Below are positions 50,301 through 58,734 of a stretch of 64,000 nt of DNA, piece after piece (the first letter of the stretch is position 1; each line of letters begins with the position of its first letter). The DNA is from Rhynchonema sp. JSB1_4. Its lineage: Eukaryota > Nematoda > Chromadorea > Monhysterida > Xyalidae. The notes under the pieces were generated by a model. That model saw only the letters and a list, made by a program, of their open reading frames with translations, made no database searches and was not told where the DNA came from. The stretch lies in contig JASAMV010000285.1 of the NCBI GenBank assembly GCA_030248065.1, positions 1 through 64,000 of the forward strand. Direction: 5' to 3'. The translations under genes and the position numbers were made by a program.

Positions 50301-53300
50301 AGGGTCGGGCCAGGCCGGGCACCCCGGCCCGAAGCTTCTGAAGTGACTTATTTTACTAAAAAAGTAGGGATTTTTTTGTCAAAAAATACTAAAATTTTTG
50401 ACGGATTCGGGAAGTAAGTGATCAGTATTGTCTATCTGACGACTTTTTCATGGAAAACAATCAGTGGTGTGGCTACCCAAGCGTGCAATCAACCTACTGT
50501 ACCACCAGAAAGGCCTACAATCAACCTACCTGCTGTACCGGCCGAGCTAGGGGGGGAGCAAAATTTTTTGTCTAAATTTTGGTGAAAATGTGCTCTAAAA
50601 CGCCAATTTCGCGCGCAGCGCGCTTTTTTTCGCCTATTTGGAGCAGTGTTGGAGGTGGGGGGGGGGTTTGGGGAGGGTAGCCCCCCCCCCAGTACAGTAG
50701 GTATCCCCCTCGCCTGGTACAGTAGGTATCCCCCCCGATGTTTGGCATGGTACAGTAGGTATCCCCCCCCCGATTTTCACCCCGGTACAGTAGGTATCCC
50801 CCCGATTTTGCCCCAAAAGTGCCAATTTTTGACCAAAATGGCCAAAATTAGTGTAAAATCAGTGGTTTTTACCTCAAATTACCCCAAATTCGCGCGCTAC
50901 GCGCGCAAATACTACGTTTTCACACGATTCCACACATAATAAACACATAAAAAATTTTCACCCCAAAACCTAACCCCCCCCCCCCCCCAAACCCCCCCTA
51001 GGTACATAACCCCCAGGCCATCGGCTCTGGTACACAATGGTGTGGCTGGGGGGGGGGGTGGGGGGTGGGGTCCCCCCCCAAGGTACAGTAGGTAGGTTGC
51101 CGCCCCTCGCCTGGTACAGTAGGTAGGTTGCCGCCCCCAGTGTAGTTCCTGGTCCGGCGCGGCGGTTAGTGTACCTACCCCTTTTTTCCGTGCGGCGGTT
51201 AGTGTACCTCCCTGGGGGGGCCGGGGGGGGGGGACGACCCAAATCCAGGAAAAAGTCACTTTTTGGGGTAGAAAATTTGACCGATTTTTGGCCCTTTTTG
51301 GAAAAAATTCTTCATGAAAAGGGTATTTTGGCGACTTTTGACATCATTGACCTAAAAATCACTCATTTTAGGCCTAAAAATGCCCATTTTAGGCCTAAAA
51401 ATGCCAATTTTAGGCAAAAATTGAGGCGGTTAGTGTACCTGGCGCGGCGGTTAGTGTACTAGTGTACCTTGGTCGCGGCGGTTAGTGTACCTTAGGGGGG
51501 GGACCCCCCCCTCCCCCCCCCAGGAACTACACTGGCCGCCCCTCCCCTGGTACAGTAGGTAGGTTGCCGCCCCACCTAACTTTTCACCCAAAACATTCAT
51601 TTTTGGCTTAAAATTGCATAAAATTAGCATATTTGTCTGCAAATAGGCGAAAAATCGCGCGCTGCGCGCGAAATTAGTGTTTTAGGCCACATTTTCTTCA
51701 GTATTTAGACATAAAAAATTTCGGTTTCCAGATGACCCCCCCCCAAGTGGTACGACCCCCCCCCCTAGCTCGGCTGGTACAGTAGGTAGGTTGCCGCCCC
51801 GCATTTTGGGTGGTACAGTAGGTTGCCGCCCCGCCTGGGTAGCTACACCACTGCTGGTACAGTAGGTATCCCCCCTCTCCGAGCGCGGTACAGTAGGTAT
51901 CCCCCCTCCAGAGTACCTCCAACACTGATTTGGAGTGAAAAATATCGATTTTGTACGATTTTGAGCCAAAAATAGCAACCTACTGTACCAGCCGGGGCAG
52001 TGTAGTTCCTGGTCCGGCGCGGCGGTTAGTGTACCTACCCCTTTTTTCCGTGCGGCGGTTAGTGTACCTCCCTGGGGGAGGAAGGGGGGGGGGAAGACCC
52101 AAATTCAGGAAAAAGTCACTTTTTGAGGTAGAAAATTTGACCGATTTTTGGCCCTTTTTGGAAAAAATTCTCCATAATAAGGGTATTTTGGCGACTTTTG
52201 ACAACATCGACCTAAAAATCACCCATTTTAGGCCTAAAAATGCCCATTTTGGGCCTAAAAATGCCTATTTTAGGCAAAAATTGAGGCGGTTAGTGTACCT
52301 GGCGCGGCGGTTAGTGTACTAGTGTACCTTGGTCGCGGCGGTTAGTGTACCTTAGGGGGGGGGACCCCCCCTCCCCCCCCAGGAACTACACTGAGCCGGG
52401 GGCGGCTACCTGCCTACTGTACCAGGATGGCGCGTCATTCTACCTACCTACCAATGGTGTGGCTGGGGGGGGGGTGGAGGGGGTCCCCCCCAAGGTACAG
52501 TAGGTAGGTTGCCGCCCCTCGCCTGGTACAGTAGGTAGGTTGCCGCCCCTCCCCTGGTACAGTAGGTAGGTTGCCGCCCCTCCCCTGGTACAGTAGGTAG
52601 GTTGCCGCCCCACCTAACTTTTCACCCAAAACATTCATTTTTGGCTTAAAATTGCATAAAATTAGCATATTTGTCTGCAAATAGGCGAAAAATCGCGCGC
52701 TGCGCGCGAAATTAGTGTTTTAGGCCACATTTTCTTCAGTATTTAGACATAAAAAATTTCGGTTTCCAGATGACCCCCCCCCAAGTGGTACGACCCCCCC
52801 CCCCCTAGCTCGGCTGGTACAGTAGGTAGGTTGCCGCCCCGCATTTTGGGTGGTACAGTAGGTTGCCGCCCCGCCTGGGTAGCTACACCACTGCTACCTA
52901 CTGTACCTAAGGGGGCCCCCACCCCCAGCCACACCATTGAAAACAATTTATTTTCAACCAAAAAAATAGATTCAAAAATCGCAAAAATTATGACAAAAAT
53001 TGGGTTAAAATCTGAGCCAAAAAATCGGGCCGGGCCGGGCCGGAGATTTGGAGGTTCGGGCCGGGCCGGAGATTTCGGGGTTCGGGTCGGGCCGGGCCGG
53101 GCCGGAGATTTGGGGGCTCGGGCCGGGCCGGGCCGGCCAAACCCGGCCCGATTGCGACCTCTGCACAGAAGTAGCCCACATGCAGGGTAGTACTTGGGGG
53201 GGGGGGCGGGGGGGGGGGGGGGGCGCCCCCCCCCCCAAATTCATCTATCTATCGTCAACACTTTTTGATTTCATCTATCTATCGTCAACACATATGGGCA

Positions 53301-53940
53301 AATCTATCTATCGTCAACAAATTTTGGGAACAATCTATCTATCGTCAACACATTTCGAACCCAAAATTGACATTTTTGCCTCAAAATGGCTCAAAATCGG
53401 TATTTTTCACCACAAATAGGCAAAAATCGCGCGCTACGCGCGGATTTAGTACATCTATACACATTTTCATTAATATTTACACATTATTACCTACTTAATG
53501 CACTATACTATACCTTGATTTTTGGCGACCCCTCCCCACCATCTATCTATCGTCAACAAGTTTGGGTCGACCCCCCCCCCCAGATTTCGGACTTGGGTCA
53601 TCTATCTATCGTCAACACATTTCGGGTCCCAATCTATCTATCGTCAACACCCTGACCAAGTACTACACTGCCCACATGCGACGGCAAAAGAAATGCTTTC
53701 ATCAAGGAAAAAATCAAACCTGCCGATCGAAAACTCGGTTCTCATCGGCGCCTTGACGAGTGGATATTTGTGGCTGTCGGTGCCATCCTGTTTGTAGAAA
53801 TAGAACCAGCCGTAGAATTCGGTGGCGTCGATTGTCGACGTTGAGGTCATTTTACCGATCGATCGATTGCTTCGACGTGGGTGCGGCGACGACGATGAGA
53901 TTTTCGGCGACACAACCGGCTCGTTTTGATCATCAAACAT
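35309..53940 (-). CDS. Ki-67-like FHA protein with PP1-docking motif and GVxEL repeats
   Basis: Exons: 53720-53940, 50095-50170, 47991-48210, 47401-47559, 46341-46480, 45964-46086, 45414-45627, 44190-44386, 43485-43721, 43256-43415, 42839-43141, 42385-42543, 41969-42152, 41600-41739, 41184-41317, 40650-40835, 39985-40173, 39390-39506, 38885-38977, 37819-38022, 37277-37414, 36956-37045, 36811-36888, 36502-36600, 36114-36287, 35954-36031, 35700-35798, 35309-35443. Phases fit throughout; 4347 nt, 1448 residues. FHA domain ~42-145 over exons 1-3; its end (TQIN...VVLNEGDIVRVGEHRFRYSN) closely follows vertebrate Ki-67, but the usual GR arginine is Ser74. RNVLF at 355-359 fits an RVxF-type PP1 site as in Ki-67/RepoMan. 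Residues ~962-1130 hold nine GVxELxKTP-like repeats resembling the start of Ki-67 repeats (GLKELFQTP). The rest is Ser/Pro/Lys-rich with many SP/TP sites, ending in a basic tail. Expected role: nuclear, on mitotic chromosomes. Orthology is inferred. Confidence 0.85.
41895..41913. repeat. short (TA)n microsatellite
   Basis: A run of alternating T and A in the intron between exons 13 and 14 of the Ki-67-like gene. Confidence 0.8.
43950..44090. repeat. C/A low-complexity tract
   Basis: Blocks of poly-C, poly-A and GGGGGG fill this part of an intron. Such sequence is prone to assembly error; a damaged hAT-type element is possible but no ends are seen. Confidence 0.6.
44496..44818. mobile_element. 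hAT-type element, CAGAGGTGGGAATCGGGCC family
   Basis: Ends CAGAGGTGGGAATCGGGCC and inverted copy; 8-bp duplication GTTTGATT at 44488-44495 and 44819-44826. The arms are rich in GGCCCGGCC. It lies in intron 7 of the Ki-67-like gene (between 44386 and 45414). Confidence 0.9.
46541..46772. mobile_element. hAT-type relic with GGATCCAGG ends
   Basis: GGTCGGATCCAGGAGGGGCCA at the left, less one base from a match, faces TTTGGCCAAAAGCTGGATCC...GCCACTG on the right. The right end is intact (CACTG); the left end has lost its CAGTG and no target duplication can be shown. It lies in intron 4 of the Ki-67-like gene. Confidence 0.55.
48337..49209. mobile_element. hAT-type element, CAGTGTAGTTCCTGG family, with an insertion
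   Basis: Starts CAGTGTAGTTCCTGG and ends CCAGGAACAACACTA; 8-bp duplication GAATCAGC at 48329-48336 and 49210-49217. The last base departs from the family (A for G). The element at 48743-49175 interrupts it. Lies in intron 2 of the Ki-67-like gene. Confidence 0.9.
48743..49175. mobile_element. nested hAT-type element, CAGTGCTGTGGCT family
   Basis: Ends CAGTGCTGTGGCT and inverted copy; 8-bp duplication CGCCTGTT at 48735-48742 and 49176-49183. The interior repeats GCGGGTAGGGTACC. Confidence 0.9.
49328..49802. mobile_element. hAT-type element, CAGTGTAGTACTTGG family, GATAGATAGAT repeats
   Basis: Ends CAGTGTAGTACTTGG and CCAAGTACTACCCTG; 8-bp duplication TTTTGACC at 49320-49327 and 49803-49810. 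It contains seven copies of TGTTGACGATAGATAGAT. The copy at 53183-53670 is the same family in the opposite orientation. Confidence 0.92.
51035..51853. mobile_element. nest level 4: hAT-type element, CAATGGTGTGGCT ends
   Basis: Starts CAATGGTGTGGCTGG and ends GGGTAGCTACACCACTG; 8-bp duplication CTGGTACA at 51027-51034 and 51854-51861. Without its insertion it is 414 bp, near the 442 bp of its relative at 52452-52893. Confidence 0.9.
51138..51534. mobile_element. nest level 5: hAT-type element, CAGTGTAGTTCCTGG family
   Basis: Ends CAGTGTAGTTCCTGG and perfect inverted copy; 8-bp duplication GCCGCCCC at 51130-51137 and 51535-51542. Nearly identical to 51998-52393. Confidence 0.95.
51998..52393. 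mobile_element. hAT-type element, CAGTGTAGTTCCTGG family, 396 bp
   Basis: Perfect ends; 8-bp duplication AGCCGGGG at 51990-51997 and 52394-52401. A sister of 51138-51534, sitting directly in level 2. Confidence 0.95.
52452..52893. mobile_element. hAT-type element, CAATGGTGTGGCT family, 442 bp
   Basis: Starts CAATGGTGTGGCTGG, ends GGGTAGCTACACCACTG; 8-bp duplication CTACCTAC at 52444-52451 and 52894-52901. Its interior has four GGTACAGTAGGTAGGTTGCC units near its left end. Confidence 0.92.
53183..53670. mobile_element. hAT-type element, GATAGATAGAT family, inverted copy
   Basis: Starts CAGGGTAGTACTTGG, ends CCAAGTACTACACTG; 8-bp duplication CCCACATG at 53175-53182 and 53671-53678. Reverse-orientation relative of 49328-49802. 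Its right end is 50 bases from the donor of exon 1 of the Ki-67-like gene. Confidence 0.92.
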
Positions 53941-55975
53941 CCTACTTGACCTGTAACTCGCCTAAAAAACCAACACCTGCTAATTTTTTGCCTGACAAAG
54001 CCTGAAAATGCCTGACAAGAAACGAAAAACATCGTGAAAATTGTTTCCCGCGTCCAAACAAAATTTGAATTTCTCCCTCGACTACCGTAACCCTAGAGGG
54101 GAAAAACAACAGCCGTCAGCATGGGCACAATGACTGATGACTGACGGATATTAAAAGGTCTGAATGGTCCCCGTCCGCATGATGTTGATAAAAAAAATAT
54201 CGGGTTTGTTGTGTGCTGTGTGGCTCATTATTGTGAGAATGTGAACTGTGGTGTTCTTTCGATAATATCCGCTCGACATTCGGCACTCGACAACAACACT
54301 GCTGCTCTCACGTTATCACTCACGAATTTGAAAAGTACAAGAACGGACTTGATTGGTCGTTGGTCCCGTTCAATTGATAGGTTTTGTGCCAATGTACCGC
54401 CGATTCGTTACCAATTGAAGAAAAATGAAATGACAAGTTCACGTCTCGCTGCTTCACTTGGTTCATCGAGGGTATAATGCAAATTTCGGCCAATTGTTTC
54501 GTCGTTAACGCAAATCGTCAACTCAAACATAGCTCTGTGTGAGCGAAATACAGTATATATAGTATTTCGTTTTTATGCAAGGCAAAGGAAACAAACAACC
54601 CCACGTTATAACTCAACTCCAGTTCGGGGTCGAGATTTCAGAAAACCAATGAAAGAGATTAAGAATGGGTCCTTGTTAATCCAAGCACAACAAGCAAACA
54701 TAGTGAAATGTTTCATTGACATGCTGGCAGCGCACACGTAACAAAGCTCACAGCGAGCATGTGCAACATTGTTGCTGTTGGAATCCACAGGCAAACGTTG
54801 ACACGTTTTTTTGCCTGCTGCGTGATTGAGTCGAAATTGTAATCTCGACCTCAACTAGAAGTTCAGTTATAACACGGGCCTGCTTGTTTCCTTGGACCAA
54901 GAAAAACAGGAAACACTATATATGTGGCATTACGACTGAGTTGACGATGTGCAGTGACGACATGAATATAATCCCACATTTCGCGTGCCTATATGAACGT
55001 GAACATACACACGTAGCCGACGCCACTGTTTTGTTGAATTTGGATGCCAAAAACAACAGAAACGTCAACAACAACGCATTTAGACGTTTCAGTGGGACAC
55101 GAAGTACGTCTGTGCATGTAAGTTCCATTTTAAATGTCTGGATTGTGATGTCAGCGGCGTTTCTGTTAATCAGTTCGAGTTCGTTCCGATGATCACAACA
55201 CAACGTAGAGGCGTTGCTTTCTATGCGTTACTTTCCCATTGCCATTGCTATCACGCATGGGTATGTTCCGTGTTCTGTGATTTGTTCCAAAAGGTGATGT
55301 TTCCCGATTCATGGCCAGCTAATTTTGAACCCATCTCTGATGGCTTTGGAATATATTGAGTGATGCTAATCTTCTCTTATTGACTGTTTGATCTGATTTA
55401 TGTTTCTGCACAGCGTGTCAGGAAGTTCATCTGTGTTTGGTCACTAAACTACAAACCAAACACTACTTTGTGCTTTCACATCAATGCTTGGGGATCCACC
55501 TCTGAAATCAATAGTTGTGTTTTCCATCACAGTTTCTCATCATCGCTGTGATCTTGAGAACTCAAGGATCAACAAGTGTAGTCATCATCGCATCAGCACC
55601 TCATGCTGCCCATTGCTCTGGCTGTGTCTTTTTTTATTCAGATCAGTCCCATACTGTGTATTTGCATGGCGCGATTCGGGAATCTCAAATCCTGTCATCT
55701 CAAGAAAGCTCTGGGTTTTATCGTGATTTTCGTTTGCCAATTTCTGCCAGTTTTTTTTCGTCTTTTGATCTGACTCATTTATTTGTCGATATCGGTTTCC
55801 GATTATCGACCTTTGACGCTCTCTGGCTCAAAATCTGGTCCAAAGCAAAACTGAAACACCACCACAGTTTTCTTTTCAGAAAAAAAAGCGATAAGCCGAT
55901 GAGGTGACATACGTGCAGTTTCGCACGGACAACAAAAAAAACCAACGCACGGGTCAACAACAACACCAGACAACC
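53941..55975. other. shared upstream region of the Ki-67-like and APP-like genes
   Basis: The two flanking genes diverge, so both promoters should lie in these 2 kb. I recognise no exon and, unlike the surrounding introns, no element with clear ends. A TGAAATGTTTCA palindrome is at 54704-54715. Confidence 0.5.
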
Positions 55976-58734
55976 ATGAGGCGATTACTATACACAGCCG
56001 CGTGTCTGATCACGATTCAGATTCAGCTGGCCTTGGCTTATATCGAGGTTTGTTCCTTTGGGTTTGTCGCATCAAAAGCGTCACCCCCATCAGAATGGAC
56101 GGTGGCGTGGAATTTTCGAAACAGGGTAAAGGTCAGTTGGGCGTAGGTCGGTGTAAAGTTCCGTCGAAAGCTCGGTCGGCGAAGCTCGGTGTAAACGTGA
56201 AACATTGCCTGTTATTAACGTGGAATGTTTCAAGTTTACACCGAGGTATATCACACTGAGCTGTCGACCGAGCTTTCCACCGACCTTTAGGGCGCGCCCA
56301 TGTAGGCCAGGGCCAGGGCCGGGGCCGGGGCCGGGGCCATGAAAAATAATCTATGTCCGAGGCCCTGGCCCCGGCCCCGGCCCTGGCCTACATGGGCGCA
56401 CCGACAGGGCCGGGGCCGGGGCCGGGGCCGGGGCGAAACATTTTTCTGCATAGGCGACGTTAGAACTACAGGGTTGTCAATAATCCAACATCGGTTTCGT
56501 ATACATATGCAGCTGTGCGTGTGTGTTCGTGTTGGGTGTGCTGTTGCCTGATGTATCAAGGGCACGGTCATTTTGGGGTTTTATTTAGGTTATGCATATG
56601 TATTTGTTCAAGCAAATTAATATAAAGCGCTTTATTCTTAAAAATACTGGCTGATGAAAAGTCACCAGATCACATAAATTTTTTGAGCAACCACAGTAAA
56701 CGACATGTCTGCGCGAAATTCGAGTAACCTATAGCTCAACCAATCAGCGAAACGCGCACCTCGTGTATGTGCACGGTCAAAAGCAAACTGTATGTGTATA
56801 ATTGCAGGTAGAAATTCAGTGTCTTGTCAACCATATTTCAAACTGCAGCCCGAATTTGCAATTTACAAATTTGTATAATCTAAAGAAAAAACACAAGATA
56901 GCCATGCCCTTGATAAATCAGGCAGTAGCGCACCCAACGCGAAAACACACGCACAGCTGCATATACGAAACCAATGTTGGATTTATTGACAACCCTGCAG
57001 TTGAAACGTCGCCTATCCAGAAAAATGTTTCGCACCGGCCCCGGCCCTGGCCCCGGCCCCGGCCCTGGCCCCGGCCCAGGCCCCGGCCCTGTCGGTGCGC
57101 CCATGTAGGCCAGGGCCGGGGCCGGGGCCAGGGCCTCGGACATAGATTATTTTTCATGGCCCCGGCCCCGGCCCCGGCCCTGGCCCTGGCCTACATGGGC
57201 GCGCCCTTACACCCAACTGACCTATATACCGTTTCGAAAATATCACCCTGTGGCGTGGTCATTCGAGCCTGGTCAGGTGACCACAGGGGTCTACGTAGGT
57301 TACCGCCTGTGAAAGGGCTTAGGCTTAGGCTGCCGAAATCGGCCGGCGGTACGGGACACTAGAATTTTTTAACTTTTTAAACTTTGATCTCTGGAAGCAC
57401 AAAAATTGACCATTTCTTGCTTGAAGTTGTCGCAATCACGAGGCTTGAGAGAGCTTTTATTTTGGGGGAATGCATGGGGAAGTTCACGAAATTTTTACTG
57501 GAATTTTCGGGTTCTCAACGACACCAGTTCAGGAGGCCCAGGCCCGATTTTTGTGAGAGTCGGCCGCCGGCCTGGGCAGCCTGGGCATTGCGTTGTTGTA
57601 TTTATTGGGATCATTTCAAAATCGAGCCCCCGGGTTTCGTCTTGTTTAGAGAGATGGCATCATTCTAAAACTCAACTGTGATGCGTGGGAAAAGTGCGGA
57701 ACAACGAAACGAAACGGTGTCGTTTTGCCGCCTAACGTGTTTCTCAATTGTGTCCCAGTTTCTTCTGATGTATTTTGCGTGACTTTATCCGAATGGTTTC
57801 CAAAATTCCAAAACTATTTCCGCCCTTCATTCATTTTCAGTCAGTCGCCGCCAGCGTTGATGGTGCCGTGCCCTCATCATCAGAGCGAACCGACCACGAG
57901 AGATTCGTGCCGTTGGTCGCGTTCCAATGCGGATACAGAAATCAGTACATGAACAAAGACGGCCATTGGATGAGCGACAACAATCGCTACGCGACGTGCA
58001 TGACCGGGAAATTAGATATTCTCAAATATTGCAGGAAGGTGGGTCATGGTTGGATGTGCAATTCGTTGCTCGCTTTGTTTTTGTAATTAAGGTTCGTTCA
58101 GCTGGATCAGATGCGTGATCAAAATAAGCTTTGTGCTTGGAGAGTAAATCGTTGCTGCTGTATGATTTTGATACACCTCATTGCCAAAACAAAAAATAAA
58201 GCCTCATATAAAATAAGGTTTTTTCAAATTTTCAGCAAGTCTGATGCAACGTTTTGTAGCCAAAACGTGTTGCATGTTTTGTCTGGGAATGATAACGCAA
58301 TGCAGTTTCACGGCGACTTGTACGGGTTTCTCCGTACAGTAACTTATTGAAGTGACAGAGCCAGAACATAAATTTACACACATTTGTTTTCTCTCCATTG
58401 TACATTTCAATTTAAATTTACCGACAGGCATTGATAGATGCCTAATGTGTACGTCCTGCGAATGAACAACGAATGGGAGGGGCTGTGTAATGTTTTTGCT
58501 GAATAATCAGTTGTTCCTTTATTAACATCAAAGCAAAAAATATTTACACTCGTTTCGACGAGTATTTTGTTCTTCGTATAAGCAAATTTCGACGATTCCG
58601 GTTGCAGACTTATCCCGATCTGGACATAACTAACATCGTCGAATACCAGCATCACCAAACCATTCATGACTGGTGCAAAGAGGAGGGCACACCATGCAAA
58701 TGGGTGCACACGGTCAGACCCTACAGATGTATTG
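55976..58734 (+). CDS. amyloid precursor-like protein, 5' part (signal peptide and E1 start)
   Basis: Exons: 55976-56047, 57841-58038, 58608-58734 (phase +1 left open at the end). Exon 1: 24 residues with a signal peptide (hydrophobic AACLITIQIQLALA). Exon 2: after a short Ser-rich stretch comes FVPLVAFQCGYRNQYMN, GHWMSDN and CMTGKLDILKYC, the start of the APP growth-factor-like domain. Exon 3: TYPDLDITNIVEYQHH, DWCKEEGTPCKW and RPYRC finish that domain. Cysteine spacing follows APP/APL-1/APPL. The copper-binding part of E1 and everything after it are not found before 64000, so a long intron must follow; APP genes often have such introns. The protein should be a type I membrane protein processed by secretases, but the membrane part is not in view. 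Intron 1 contains the fold-back element at 56131-57222. Confidence 0.85.
56131..57222. mobile_element. fold-back element with GGCCCC/GGGGCC arms
   Basis: GGTCAGTTGGGCGTAGG at the left faces an inverted near-copy at 57206-57222. Inside, about 280 bases at 56287-56560 recur inverted at about 56915-57205, both rich in GGCCCCGGCCCTGGCC and each holding a smaller palindrome around CATGAAAAATAATCTATGTC. Open frames here (Arg/Pro- or Ala/Pro-rich, up to 186 aa) are repeat artefacts. Confidence 0.8.

Larger units (their letters stand above)
50644..51927. mobile_element. nest level 3: hAT-type element, CAGTGTTGGAGG ends
   Basis: Ends CAGTGTTGGAGGTGG and CCTCCAACACTG; 8-bp duplication ATTTGGAG at 50636-50643 and 51928-51935. 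Its arms carry GGTACAGTAGGTATCCCCCC repeats. Confidence 0.92.
50462..52939. mobile_element. nest level 2: hAT-type element, CAGTGGTGTGGCTACCC ends
   Basis: Ends CAGTGGTGTGGCT and AGCCACACCATTG; 8-bp duplication AAAACAAT at 50454-50461 and 52940-52947. Contains the level-3 nest and two further insertions (51998-52393 and 52452-52893). Confidence 0.9.
50215..53163. mobile_element. nest level 1: hAT-type element, CAGAGGTCGCAATCGGG ends
   Basis: Ends CAGAGGTCGCAATCGGG and inverted copy; 8-bp duplication CACAGAAG at 50207-50214 and 53164-53171. Its own sequence is the two GGGCCGG-rich flanks (50215-50461 and about 52948-53163). Everything between is later insertions. Lies in intron 1 of the Ki-67-like gene. 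Confidence 0.92.

Noticed and set aside
56802..57362. 186-aa Arg/Pro-rich open frame
   Set aside because: It lies in the GGCCCC inverted repeat of an intron; composition explains it.
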